From an uncultured Actinomycetes bacterium (GTDB taxonomy: Bacteria; Actinomycetota; Thermoleophilia; Solirubrobacterales; 70-9), in contig CAMLQY010000006.1 in the NCBI GenBank assembly GCA_946482365.1, positions 36,480 through 100,479 of the forward strand: a stretch of DNA of 64,000 bases, read 5' to 3'. A program made the position numbers and the translations under genes. Under the pieces are notes generated by a model. It ran no database searches. It saw nothing but the letters and a program-made list of their open reading frames with translations, and was not told the DNA's origin. Positions 41,224 to 49,686 of this stretch are shown here, one piece after another; position 1 is the stretch's first letter; each line of letters begins with the position of its first letter.

Positions 41224-41259
41224 CCGACATTGACCCCACCAGAGCGGGGTGAATGTCGG
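41224..41259. terminator. Hairpin after chrA
   Basis: Arms CCGACATT (41224-41231) and AATGTCGG (41252-41259) enclose an inner CCCC/GGGG stem, starting 25 bases after the chrA stop. No clear U-tract. Confidence 0.65.
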
Positions 41260-41509
41260 GCGCGACCTGCATGACGGAGGTCCAGACCCGTTTCCTTCGG
41301 CTTTGCCTCTCGAGCAATCAAGTCAGACGGAGGAGCGGCGGTTTCCCCGCTCGAAGCCTCGGGTAGCCAAAGCGTGGCTCCAGTTGGATCACCAGCGTTA
41401 ACCAATCCGTGGGGACCTCGTTGGAGCCCTCTGACCAAGTTGCGCCGTCTCGTTTCAGGACGGGCTTGGCCGAGCTTGGAACAAGCCAATCCAATAGGAG
41501 GACATCATC
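41260..41509 (+). other. 250-base gap without a recognised gene
   Basis: This lower-GC stretch between the chrA hairpin and the next ATG shows several small complementary segments, for example GGCTTG and CAAGCC near 41463-41486, but no known riboswitch consensus. A minus-strand open frame (41184-41489) lacks a plausible protein composition. It may be the 5' leader and promoter of the 41510 gene. Confidence 0.4.
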
Positions 41510-41842
41510 ATGGAGTCAGCAACGACTCGCGCCCCAGGCGCGGGTACAGCCGACCGCTCCGCGGGGCGCGGCGTAGTCCGCCGTTTCGCCACCGAGACGA
41601 AACAGGCGTTCAAGACGACCGAGTTCTGGGCGATGGTGGCCGTGATCGTCGGCATACTCGTCGCCGCCGCCGCGATCAAGGGCGGCGACACCAGCGGAAC
41701 CGACGAGTTCATCGCCAGGCAGGCATGGCTCTACGTCGCCATCGTCGCCGTCGGGTACATGATCAGCCGCGGTTTGGCGAAGTCCGGCTCACGCGAGCCT
41801 TACGACGCCGACCGTGACGACCGCGATCCGCCTCGTCACTAG
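41510..41842 (+). CDS. Conserved two-span membrane protein
   Basis: The 110-residue protein has a polar N-terminus, then two hydrophobic spans (FWAMVAVIVGILVAAAAIKG; AWLYVAIVAVGYMISRGLAK) and a short acidic tail. Such proteins are common in actinobacteria; function unknown. ATG 41510 has TAGGAGG 8 bases upstream. Its stop lies in the first copy of a 21-base tandem repeat. Confidence 0.75.
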   Translation: MESATTRAPGAGTADRSAGRGVVRRFATETKQAFKTTEFWAMVAVIVGILVAAAAIKGGDTSGTDEFIARQAWLYVAIVAVGYMISRGLAKSGSREPYDADRDDRDPPRH

Positions 41843-41880
41843 ACCGGTGAGACATAGTGCTAGACCGGTGAGACATAGTG
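41839..41880. repeat. Perfect 21-base tandem direct repeat
   Basis: Two identical copies, 41839-41859 and 41860-41880, begin CTAGACCGGTGAGACATAG. The first includes the TAG stop of the 41510 gene. A hairpin follows directly. The sequence resembles transposon-end style sequence, but no second end is seen. Confidence 0.85.
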
Positions 41881-41886
41881 GTGTGA

Positions 41887-41906
41887 GGGGGCGCTTCGGC
41901 GCCCTC
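41887..41906. terminator. Hairpin with TTCG loop
   Basis: GGGGCGC-type stem (41887-41894) pairs with 41899-41906 with one wobble, closed by a TTCG tetraloop. It lies after the 41510 gene and 30 bases from the 3' end of tRNA-Ser, so it could serve both. Confidence 0.65.
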
Positions 41907-41936
41907 CTGTAGTCGGGGACGATTCAGTCTCAAATA

Positions 41937-42025
41937 CGGAGAGGGAGGGATTCGAACCCTCGAGAGAGCTTGCGCCCCCTACTCGCTTAGCAGGCGAGTG
42001 CCTTCAGCCACTCGGCCACCTCTCC
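41937..42025 (-). tRNA. tRNA-Ser (anticodon GCT)
   Basis: An 89-base class II tRNA: acceptor GGAGAGG/CCTCTCC, anticodon arm CTCGC-CTGCTAA-GCGAG (GCT), a long variable arm, and T-arm GAGGGTTCGAATCCCTC. CCA is not encoded. Confidence 0.95.
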
Positions 42026-42081
42026 GGGCACTGGGGCCGATTGTAAGAGCTTCCGGGGGTGGCGCGGCTAGTCTCATCGTC

Positions 42082-43284
42082 GTGCCCGGCCGTTCGCACG
42101 CACAGCTGGAGCAGATCTTCGAGGAGGTGGAGGCGCCGTTTGCCTTCGTCGACCTCGACGCGATGTGGTCGAACTCGGACGCGATGCTGGAGCGCGCCGG
42201 GGGCAAGCCGATCCGCGTGGCGAGCAAGTCGGTGCGCTGCCGGGGCGTCCTGGAGCGCATCTTCAGCCGGGACGAGCGCTATGCCGGACTGATGACGTTC
42301 ACCTTGCCGGAGACGCTCTGGCTGGCGGAATGCGGATACGAGAACCTGCTGCTCGCCTACCCCACCGCGGACACCGCGGCGCTCGGCGAGCTGGCGCTGC
42401 GCTCGGTAGCCAGTCCGGCCGAGGCGCCGATCGTGATGGTCGACTGCAGCGAGCACCTCGACGCGATCGAGTCGGTGCTGGGCGCGGACGCGGCGCCGGT
42501 GCGCGTCTGCATCGACCTCGACGCCGGCTGGTGGGCGCTGGGGGGGCGGATCAAGGTGGGGCCCAAGCGCTCGCCCGTGCACACGGTCGAGCAGGCGGTG
42601 GAGCTGGCGCGCGAGATCGAGCGCCGGCCGCAGGTCGAGCTCGCCGCGCTGATGTCCTACGAGGGCCAGATCGCCGGCGTCGGCGACGAACCACCCGGGC
42701 GCCGGTTCCGCGGCGCCGCGATCCGCACGATGCAGCGCCGCTCGGCGGCCGAGCTGGCCGAGCGCCGCGCCGCCGTGGTGGCCGCGATCCGCGAGTTCGC
42801 CGAGCTGCCGATCGTCAACGGCGGCGGCACCGGCAGCCTCGAGCTGACCGGCGGTGAGGACTCGGTAACCGAGATCGCCGCCGGCTCGGGCTTCTACGCC
42901 CCCACCCTCTTCGACCACTACAGCCGCTTCTCCCTCGAGCCCGCGGCCGGCTTCGCCCTGCCGATCGTGCGCAAGCCGGCGCCGGGCATCGCCACGGCGC
43001 TCGGCGGCGGCTACCTCGCCTCGGGCAGCGGCGACGGCGCCCGCCTTCCCTCCCCCTGGCTCCCCGCCGGGCTCGAGCTCGACGCCGAGGAGGGCGCCGG
43101 CGAGGTCCAGACCCCCTTCAGCGGCGCCCCCGCCCGCGAGCTGCAGATCGGCGACCGCGTCTACATGCGTCACGCCAAGGCCGGCGAGCTCTGCGAGCGC
43201 TTCGATGCCCTCCACCTGGTCGAAGGCGACGAGATCATCGACGTGGTTCCGACCTATCGCGGCGAGGGAAAGGCATTCCTCTGA
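42082..43284 (+). CDS. PLP fold-type III amino acid deaminase/aldolase (D-threonine aldolase-like)
   Basis: The 400-residue protein matches the alanine-racemase-fold D-amino acid aldolase/deaminase family. Signatures are FAFVDLDAMWSNSDAM with IRVASKSVRC holding the PLP lysine (about residue 50), VCIDLDAGWWALGGRIKVGP, VNGGGTGSLELT (phosphate-binding), and the C-terminal beta domain with metal ligands HAKAGELCERFD. It probably cleaves or deaminates D-beta-hydroxy amino acids. GTG at 42082 starts 57 bases after tRNA-Ser, which is on the other strand. Confidence 0.9.
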   Translation: MPGRSHAQLEQIFEEVEAPFAFVDLDAMWSNSDAMLERAGGKPIRVASKSVRCRGVLERIFSRDERYAGLMTFTLPETLWLAECGYENLLLAYPTADTAALGELALRSVASPAEAPIVMVDCSEHLDAIESVLGADAAPVRVCIDLDAGWWALGGRIKVGPKRSPVHTVEQAVELAREIERRPQVELAALMSYEGQIAGVGDEPPGRRFRGAAIRTMQRRSAAELAERRAAVVAAIREFAELPIVNGGGTGSLELTGGEDSVTEIAAGSGFYAPTLFDHYSRFSLEPAAGFALPIVRKPAPGIATALGGGYLASGSGDGARLPSPWLPAGLELDAEEGAGEVQTPFSGAPARELQIGDRVYMRHAKAGELCERFDALHLVEGDEIIDVVPTYRGEGKAFL

Positions 43285-43285
43285 T

Positions 43286-43333
43286 CGGGTGTAACGCGTT
43301 TGCGCCATTCAGGCGCCTTACGCGTTTCACCCG
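43286..43333. terminator. Bidirectional hairpin between convergent genes
   Basis: Arms CGGGTGTAACGCG (43286-43298) and CGCGTTTCACCCG (43321-43333) pair with one mismatch and enclose an inner GGCGCC-type stem. It sits between the stops of the aldolase and the FAD oxidase. Confidence 0.78.
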
Positions 43334-43344
43334 GGGAAAACCGA

Positions 43345-44673
43345 TCACGGGCCGAGGACGCGCTCGGCGTACTCATTAGTGAAGGCGCGGCCGGGGTCCA
43401 GCTCGTCGCGCGCGGCCTGGAACTCGGCCCAGCGCGGGTAGCGTTGCGGCAGGGTGGCCGCGGTCTGGAAGTGACGCTTGCCCCAGTGGGGGCGGCCACC
43501 GTACTCGTTCATGATCGACTCGACCGCTTCGAAGTAGGGGCGCCACTCCATGCCGCGGTACTGGTGGACGGCGATGTAGGCGGTGTCGCGTTCGTGCGAG
43601 GGGCTGAGCAGGGCGTCGTCGGCGGCGGTCACCCGCATCTCGATCGGGAAGAAGACCGGGTAGCGGCTGGCCCGCACCCACTCGATGACCCGGCGCACCG
43701 CCTCGGGGCCGTGCTCGCGCGGCACGCCGTACTCCATCTCGGTGAAGCGGACGCGGCGCTCGTTGGCGAAGATCCGGTCGCTGCGGTCGGTCGAGGCGCT
43801 GCCCGAGGCGAGCCAGGCGGCGAGGCGGGAAAGCGATGGAATCGCGCGCGGAACCAGCTTCCCGGCGGCGGAAACCGCCTCCAGCGCCCAGTTCTCGAGC
43901 ACGACGTCGTTGAGGTAGGCGGCGGCACGGCCACGCGGGCGCGGCGGCCCCTCCGTGCGGTTGCGCTCCAGCACTAGGGCTGAGTCGGCGTAGGGGAAGG
44001 TGAAGAGCTCGAAGTGCTCGTTGGCGTCGGCGCTCTCCTGGAAGGCATCCAGGACCCCCTCACGCGGCCGCCGGGTGTCGACCCGGTGCAGGGTGAAGGC
44101 CGGCACGCAGCGCAGCGTCACCGCCGAGATCACGCCGAGCGCGCCGATCCCGACCCGCGCCGCCCGCAGCAGCTCCGGGTCGGCGCCGGCGCTCAGCTCG
44201 CGTACCGAGCCGTCGGCCCCGACCAGCTCCAGCGCCTCGACCTGGGTGGAGATGTTGCCCAGCCTGGCCCCGGTCCCGTGGGTGCCGGTCGAGATCGCCC
44301 CGGCGATCGTCTGGCGGTCGATGTCGCCGAGGTTCTCCATCGCCAACCCGAGCCGGTGCAGCGCCTCATTGAGCTCGGCCAGAACCGTGCCGGCCCCGAC
44401 CCTGACCAGGCCCGAGGCGGGATCGGCGTCTATCACGCCGCTGAGCGAGCTGACGTCGAGCATCGTGCCGTCGGTCTTCGCCGCCTCGGTGAAGGAGTGG
44501 CCCGAGCCGGCAACCCCGACCTTGCGACCGGCCGCGACTGCCCTGACGATCGCCTCGGCGAGCTCGTCGCGCGTGCCCGGGCGCACGAGCTCGGAGGGCG
44601 TGCAGACCTGGTCCCCGGCCCAGTTGTGCCAGGTCACCCCAGCTCTCCCCCGCTCGCTGCCCGATGAAGCCAT
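43345..44673 (-). CDS. FAD-linked aldonolactone oxidase (D-arabinono/L-gulonolactone oxidase family)
   Basis: The 442-residue flavoprotein has the PCMH FAD domain with GVAGSGHSFTEAA (His of the covalent-flavin motif), VRVGAGTVLAELNEALHRLG, TIAGAISTGTHGTG, and a C-terminal ALO domain ending HWGKRHFQTA and DELDPGRAFTNEYAERVL. It oxidises aldonolactones or sugar alcohols with O2 or another acceptor, as in xylitol and gulonolactone oxidases of actinobacteria. Start is ATG 44673. Confidence 0.92.
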   Translation of the reverse strand: MASSGSERGRAGVTWHNWAGDQVCTPSELVRPGTRDELAEAIVRAVAAGRKVGVAGSGHSFTEAAKTDGTMLDVSSLSGVIDADPASGLVRVGAGTVLAELNEALHRLGLAMENLGDIDRQTIAGAISTGTHGTGARLGNISTQVEALELVGADGSVRELSAGADPELLRAARVGIGALGVISAVTLRCVPAFTLHRVDTRRPREGVLDAFQESADANEHFELFTFPYADSALVLERNRTEGPPRPRGRAAAYLNDVVLENWALEAVSAAGKLVPRAIPSLSRLAAWLASGSASTDRSDRIFANERRVRFTEMEYGVPREHGPEAVRRVIEWVRASRYPVFFPIEMRVTAADDALLSPSHERDTAYIAVHQYRGMEWRPYFEAVESIMNEYGGRPHWGKRHFQTAATLPQRYPRWAEFQAARDELDPGRAFTNEYAERVLGP

Positions 44674-44684
44674 GCCCGATGAGC

Positions 44685-45848
44685 CTAGCCTCCCCCACTC
44701 CCGGCGGGGCGAGCGGCGGGCGGCACGAGAACGTGGAACGAGTATGCGGCCGTGCAGAGCAGGAGCGCGACGATCGCGAAAGCGGGCGTCGCGTTGCCCG
44801 CGGCGCCGGCGAGGGCGCCGCCGGCGAGACCGCCGATGACCTGTCCAAGCGCCCAGGCCATGTTGGACAGGCCGGCGGAGACGCCCTGGTTGAGGCGGCT
44901 CGACTCCGCCATCTCCGAGAGCATGGTCAGAGCCGGCGTGAAGCAGATGCCGCCGCCGAGCGAGGTGAGCATCAGCCCGGTCATCACCACCCCCATGGTC
45001 GTGCCGACGGCGACGGCGAGCATTGCCACGGCGCAGATGCCGAGGCCTATGGCGAATGGGAATCGACGCCCGGCTCTGTCGGAGTAGCGGCCGGCGAGGG
45101 GCGCCAGGATCCCCTCCAGCGCGGCCCCGGCGATGAAGCCCCCGGCGATCAGGGCGTGGCCGCCGCCCAGGTCGGCGATCTGCAGCGGCGCCAGGACCTC
45201 GACCGCGCCGAACATCACCGACGGCACGGCGACGAACGTCATCCCGGTGAGGATCGGACGGGTGAAGATGATGTCGCTGATCACGCGCAGCGACTGGCGC
45301 TCGGGCGGCGCAGCCTCGGGCAGGCGCGCCGCGATCGCGGCAAGGACGACCGCCACCACCAGCACTCCGCTGAACACGAGCTCTGTCCCGATCTCAGCCG
45401 CGAGTGCGCCCAGGGCCGGACCGAGCAGGGCACCGCCGACAGCGGTGCCCAGGGCGATGCCGATGACCGCGCCACGTCGCTCTGGCGGGGCAGTCGTCAC
45501 CAGCCAGGTCAGCGCACCCGACCAGATCAGGGCGCCTGAGGCGCCCTGTACGAGCCGAGCCGCGTCGAGCAGGAGGTACTCGTGGGCAAAGCCAAAGGCG
45601 ACGCTGGAGCAGCCGAGCAGGAGCAGACCGGCGATGACCGTGCGGCGCGGGCCGATGCGCGCAGCGAGGAGCCCTGCCGGCAGGGAGAAGGCCAGGGTCC
45701 CGGCGGCGTAAGAAGCCGAGAGGAAGCCGGCCTCGGCCTTGCTCAGGCCGAGCTCGGACACGTAGTCCGGCAGCAGCGGCGCGATGGCGGAGAAGAAGAC
45801 GACGTCGAAGAAGACCATCGCCGAGGCAAGTGCGATCAGACGGCGCAT
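44685..45848 (-). CDS. Major facilitator superfamily transporter (12-span)
   Basis: The 387-residue protein shows 12 spans, with the first FDVVFFSAIAPLLPDYVSE motif, motif A-like GLLAARIGPRRTVIAG, and GRYSDRAGRRFPFAIG in the second half. Homology is with drug or metabolite exporters of the DHA1 group. Start ATG 45848; a TTG three codons earlier is possible. The 11-base gap from the oxidase gene suggests co-transcription (MFS first). Confidence 0.88.
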   Translation of the reverse strand: MRRLIALASAMVFFDVVFFSAIAPLLPDYVSELGLSKAEAGFLSASYAAGTLAFSLPAGLLAARIGPRRTVIAGLLLLGCSSVAFGFAHEYLLLDAARLVQGASGALIWSGALTWLVTTAPPERRGAVIGIALGTAVGGALLGPALGALAAEIGTELVFSGVLVVAVVLAAIAARLPEAAPPERQSLRVISDIIFTRPILTGMTFVAVPSVMFGAVEVLAPLQIADLGGGHALIAGGFIAGAALEGILAPLAGRYSDRAGRRFPFAIGLGICAVAMLAVAVGTTMGVVMTGLMLTSLGGGICFTPALTMLSEMAESSRLNQGVSAGLSNMAWALGQVIGGLAGGALAGAAGNATPAFAIVALLLCTAAYSFHVLVPPAARPAGSGGG

Positions 45849-45924
45849 TGCAGACAATAAAATCAGTTAGAGCGAACACGGTCGCAGGCCATGGCGTCTA
45901 GCATCGGCAGATCGCCTATTACCT

Positions 45925-46013
45925 GGAGGGGTGGCAGAGCGGTTGAATGCACCGGTCTTGAAAACCGGCAGACGTCGCAAGGCGTCTCGAGGGTTCGAAT
46001 CCCTCCCCCTCCG
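45925..46013 (+). tRNA. tRNA-Ser (anticodon TGA)
   Basis: An 89-base class II tRNA: acceptor GGAGGGG/CCCCTCC, anticodon arm CCGGT-CTTGAAA-ACCGG (TGA), long variable arm GACGTCGCAAGGCGTC, and T-arm GAGGGTTCGAATCCCTC. CCA is not encoded. Confidence 0.95.
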
Positions 46014-46071
46014 CTGAAACGTGGGCTGGCACTTCGGCAGGAAACGCCGGGCGGCGACCGAACGTGCGGGG

Positions 46072-46794
46072 ATGGAGACGGCATCGCGCCGGGCGCGTAC
46101 GCGTGAGCGATGGCGGCAGCGGGCCGAGCAGGCCCGCGACGCCTTCGGGCTGGTTCTCCTGCTCGTGCTGGCTACCTATGTGCTGGCCTCGCTGATCGAA
46201 AACCGCGGCTGGACCTCGGTGGTCCTGACCGTTGCGACAAGCGCGACTTCGGTGGTCGCCCTGGTCAGCTCGCACGTGCAGGCGAAGGTCGTGCGGGTGG
46301 CGGTCGGGCTCTCGTTGCTGACCGTCGTCCTGGCGGCGATCGGAGCGGCCAGCGACGATCACACCTGGCTCAGCGTCGCCTCCGTGATCCAGATCTCACT
46401 GCTGACCCTGGCGATGGGCTCGGTTCTGCGCCGCGTCGTCACCGCCCCGGAAGTCGGCTCGCGCACCATCCTCGGCGCGCTCAGCGTCTACGCCGTGCTG
46501 GGGATCCTCTTCACCTTCCTCTACGGGGCGATCGAGCGCGTCCAGGGCGGGGCTTTCTTCGAAGGCGTGCCCGACCCCGCGGGGTCGGACTTCCTCTTCT
46601 TCAGCTACACGACGCTGACCACGACCGGCTACGGCAACCTCGTCCCCGGGGGCCAGCCCGGGCGGCTGATCGCCGGCCTGGAGATGATGGCCGGGCAGAT
46701 CTTCCTCGTCACCCTGGTCGCCGGCCTGGTCAGCCTCTGGCGCCCGGGCGATGCGATCAGGCGCCGTCGCGAGAAAAAGGGCGGCGAGGCCTGA
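46072..46794 (+). CDS. Two-pore-helix K+ channel-like protein
   Basis: The 240-residue protein has four hydrophobic spans, then a pore region with selectivity filter TTGYG (184-188) in FSYTTLTTTGYGNLVPG and a final span (MAGQIFLVTLVAGLVSLW). This is the Ion_trans_2 type; no RCK or cyclic-nucleotide domain is present. ATG 46072 is preferred over GTG 46021, which lies only 7 bases after the tRNA. Confidence 0.88.
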   Translation: METASRRARTRERWRQRAEQARDAFGLVLLLVLATYVLASLIENRGWTSVVLTVATSATSVVALVSSHVQAKVVRVAVGLSLLTVVLAAIGAASDDHTWLSVASVIQISLLTLAMGSVLRRVVTAPEVGSRTILGALSVYAVLGILFTFLYGAIERVQGGAFFEGVPDPAGSDFLFFSYTTLTTTGYGNLVPGGQPGRLIAGLEMMAGQIFLVTLVAGLVSLWRPGDAIRRRREKKGGEA

Positions 46795-46801
46795 CGGGGC
46801 G

Positions 46802-47260
46802 TTACTCGGAGAGCTCGACGCGCTCGATCGTCTGCGGCTCCAGCGGGCGGTCGGAGCCGTCGGTCTCCGTCGACTCGATCGCGTCGACGGCGTCCATGCC
46901 CTCGACGACCCGGCCGAAGACCGTGTGCTTGCCGTCGAGCCAGGAAGCCGACTCGGTGGTGACGATGAAGAACTGGGAGCCGTTGGTGTTGGGGCCGGCG
47001 TTGGCCATCGCCAGCGCCCCGCGCACGACCTTGTGGTCGTTGAACTCGTCCTCGAAGGTGTAGCCGGGCCCGCCGCGGCCGGTTCCCTCCGGGCAGCCGC
47101 CCTGGATCATGAAGTCGGGGATCACCCGGTGGAAGACCAGTTCGTCGTAGAAGCCGTCGGCGGAGAGCTTGCGGAAGTTCTCGACCGTCTTGGGGGCGTC
47201 GTCGTCGTGGAGCTCGAGCACGATCGCCCCGGCGCTCGTGTGAAGGGTTGCCTGCGACAT
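46802..47260 (-). CDS. Cyclophilin-type peptidyl-prolyl cis-trans isomerase
   Basis: The 152-residue cytosolic cyclophilin has the active-site signatures [39 protein letters not shown], and [19 protein letters not shown], with Arg-Phe-Gln-Phe residues in place and [12 protein letters not shown] near the end. It speeds prolyl isomerisation in folding. ATG 47260 was chosen as the family start; upstream in-frame codons are less likely. Confidence 0.95.
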   Translation of the reverse strand: MSQATLHTSAGAIVLELHDDDAPKTVENFRKLSADGFYDELVFHRVIPDFMIQGGCPEGTGRGGPGYTFEDEFNDHKVVRGALAMANAGPNTNGSQFFIVTTESASWLDGKHTVFGRVVEGMDAVDAIESTETDGSDRPLEPQTIERVELSE

Positions 47261-47326
47261 CGCGAGCACTCTATCGAGTGAACGATCGACCCCCGCATAC
47301 GGTGGTAAATCGTTCACTCGAGCTGC

Positions 47327-49582
47327 TCAGCCGGTGACGCGCACGGTCACCGGGCGGGAGGCGCCGGGAGCATAGGGCCAGCGCTCCTCGGCAAGCGCAA
47401 CGGCGCGCAGGCGGATGCTGGCGGTGCCGCTGACGTAGCGGAAGCGGTAGCGCGCGTGGAAGCGGCCGCCGTGGCCGGTTCGGGTGACCAGGACGGGGCG
47501 CCAGCGCGCCGCGGCCTCCTCGTAGTACTGGATCGCGACCAGCTTGCCGCGCCGGGGAAGAGGCGCACCCAGAGTGCGCACGCGTCCCCGAAGACGGATG
47601 AGGCTTCCGGTCTGCAGCGTCAGCGGTGCGGCGCTGAAGTCGATGCCGCCGCGCACACGCAGCGCCAGCGGCTGCCGCCTGGCCGGCTCGAGCCGGTCGT
47701 CGCCCCGGAAGACGACCGCGATCCGCCTCGAGGTCCCCACGGGCAAGCGCAGGGCGAAGCCGCCGTGCGGCCCGGTCTGGACGGTCGCGATTCGGACCCT
47801 GCCCAACGCTCCGCGCGAGGGCCGTGAGACGACTCGCAGGCTGCGAGCGGCGAGGCCCGCACCGTCCGCGTTGACGAGCCGGCCATTGAGCGTCGTCGCG
47901 GCCTTGAAGGGCACGGTCAGCTCGGTGCCCGAGCGGCCCCGCCACGCGAGCCGGGCGAAGATCCGCGCCTTGCCCGCCTGCCCCCTGGGCTCGGCTCGCT
48001 TCACGGGGGCGGCGACCTTGCGCACCGTCATCTCGCCTCCGTCGTGGCGGCGAGAGGTCGATGCGGAGTTGCCGGCTCCGTCGACCGCGTCGGCGCGGAA
48101 CAGATAGGTGCCGGGAGCGAGGTCGCCGGGCAGCCGGGCGAGGAGCACCGCCGCGTCGGCCGTCGCCGCGCGCTGGAGCTTGGCCGGCAGCTCGATCCAG
48201 CGCTCGCCGTCCAACCGCCGGTAGTGGATCTCCCCGCCGGTCGGCCCGGAGTGCGCGTCGGTGACCTGCGCACGGACCTCTTCCGGCGGAGAATCGGGGG
48301 AAACGGGTGGCTCGAAGGCAACGGAGGGCGGTACGTCGTCGAAGCGCAGCGAGACGGACGAGGCCGAGTCAGGCGCGACGTTGCCCGCCTCGTCGCGCAG
48401 CCAGACGCTCAGCGAGAAGGCCCCGGCTCGTGGCACGGAGCGGTCGGCGAGGGCGCTCAGGTCGCGCCCCTGCGCAAACCTCGGCCCGCTGTCGTACTCG
48501 CCCGGGCCGACGATCCGCCAGAAGGCTCCGCCGATCGGGCTCGCCACGCCCTGAGGCGGGTTGGCCCAGGAGACGTCGAAGTCGTTGCCGTGCCGCCAGC
48601 CCTCTGCGCCGGCGACCGCAAGGCTGCGCGGGTGCGCCGGGGGGTTGTTGTCCACGTAGACAGCCTGGTCCGGGGTGCAACCGGCGTTGCCCGAGAAGTC
48701 GGTGACGCAGTGGTGGACGGTGTGCGGGCCGTCGCTGAGCCGCGTGGTGTCGATGATGGCGTTGCCGGAGACCGAGAGGTCACAGGGCTGCATCCGCGTC
48801 GCCCGCCACTCGCCGCCGATCGTCGTCTTCGCGCAGGGGTACTCGGTGAGGATGGCGCGGGAGCCGTCGACCGCGGTCTCGCCGAAACGCACGCCGGCGC
48901 CGAAGTCGCGGCCCGAGAAGCCGACACCCTGCACACCCCGCCTCCAACCGCCGGCGACGATGTCGCCTGAGATCCCCGCGGCGGGCCACTGGTCGTCCTG
49001 CAGCGTGAGCGTCAGAGCGCGGATCGCCGCCCAGGAGCCGGGCTCGAGGCTGCACCACCTGCTCTCCGCCCGAGCGCAGAGGAGGCGGTCCTCCAGGCTC
49101 GGCTGAGCGGGGTCGAAGCCGGCGACGAACTCCCCGGGCGTCGTCTCGGTCGAGGCGGCAGAGGCGAAGACGTCAAAGCCGCCGCCCCGGGTATTGACGC
49201 CGATCCTGTGCTCGATGCCGTCGTGCAGGGCATGCCACCAGGTGCCGCGGACCTGCGAGATGGCGGTGCCGAACGGCGCGTCCCAGCGCCAGCGGGCGAA
49301 GCGGGTGCCGGACACGGTCGACTGCCCGTCGCGGGTGAAGCTCTTCAGGCGGGCGCCCGCGAAGGGGTCCTGGCCAAGGGGCGGGACACACCAGGCGTCG
49401 GGGCGAAACTTCGACCCGCCGGTCGTGTCGGCCCAGGCCGCGTCGGCGCCGACGTACCAGCCGCACTGGGCCACCGCGTACTTCCCAGCCGTCGCCTCGC
49501 GGGCGGCGAACAGCAGAAGCGCCAAGGCCAGCGCGACCCCCAAAGCCAGGATGCGGGCAAGTCCGCCCCATGCACCGGACAT
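47327..49582 (-). CDS. Large secreted protein with Ig-like/FN3-like repeats
   Basis: The 751-residue protein has a signal peptide or anchor (ILALGVALALALLLFAAREA), a lectin-like N-terminal part with several cysteines (QCGWYVGADAAWADTTGGSK), a CTxD region, then tandem Ig-like domains (SFSLSVWLRDEAGNVAPDSA; LFRADAVDGAGNSASTSRRH) and two C-terminal beta-sandwich modules (LRGRVRTLGAPLPRRGK). Secreted proteins of this layout are frequent in Thermoleophilia; the role may be surface adhesion. ATG 49582 has AAGGAGGAGG upstream. Confidence 0.78.
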   Translation of the reverse strand: MSGAWGGLARILALGVALALALLLFAAREATAGKYAVAQCGWYVGADAAWADTTGGSKFRPDAWCVPPLGQDPFAGARLKSFTRDGQSTVSGTRFARWRWDAPFGTAISQVRGTWWHALHDGIEHRIGVNTRGGGFDVFASAASTETTPGEFVAGFDPAQPSLEDRLLCARAESRWCSLEPGSWAAIRALTLTLQDDQWPAAGISGDIVAGGWRRGVQGVGFSGRDFGAGVRFGETAVDGSRAILTEYPCAKTTIGGEWRATRMQPCDLSVSGNAIIDTTRLSDGPHTVHHCVTDFSGNAGCTPDQAVYVDNNPPAHPRSLAVAGAEGWRHGNDFDVSWANPPQGVASPIGGAFWRIVGPGEYDSGPRFAQGRDLSALADRSVPRAGAFSLSVWLRDEAGNVAPDSASSVSLRFDDVPPSVAFEPPVSPDSPPEEVRAQVTDAHSGPTGGEIHYRRLDGERWIELPAKLQRAATADAAVLLARLPGDLAPGTYLFRADAVDGAGNSASTSRRHDGGEMTVRKVAAPVKRAEPRGQAGKARIFARLAWRGRSGTELTVPFKAATTLNGRLVNADGAGLAARSLRVVSRPSRGALGRVRIATVQTGPHGGFALRLPVGTSRRIAVVFRGDDRLEPARRQPLALRVRGGIDFSAAPLTLQTGSLIRLRGRVRTLGAPLPRRGKLVAIQYYEEAAARWRPVLVTRTGHGGRFHARYRFRYVSGTASIRLRAVALAEERWPYAPGASRPVTVRVTG

Positions 49583-49686
49583 GAATCCTCCTCCTTCGCT
49601 CGACAGCTCGTGGAGGGCTAAGGCCGGGGCGGCGAAAACTCTCCCCCCTGGCGCGGGATGGGACCGGGCGCCGCGCCTTTGCGAGA

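Noticed and set aside
41184..41489. Minus-strand 101-codon frame in the chrA-41510 gap
   Set aside because: No ribosome site, no recognisable composition, and it overlaps the chrA end and hairpin.
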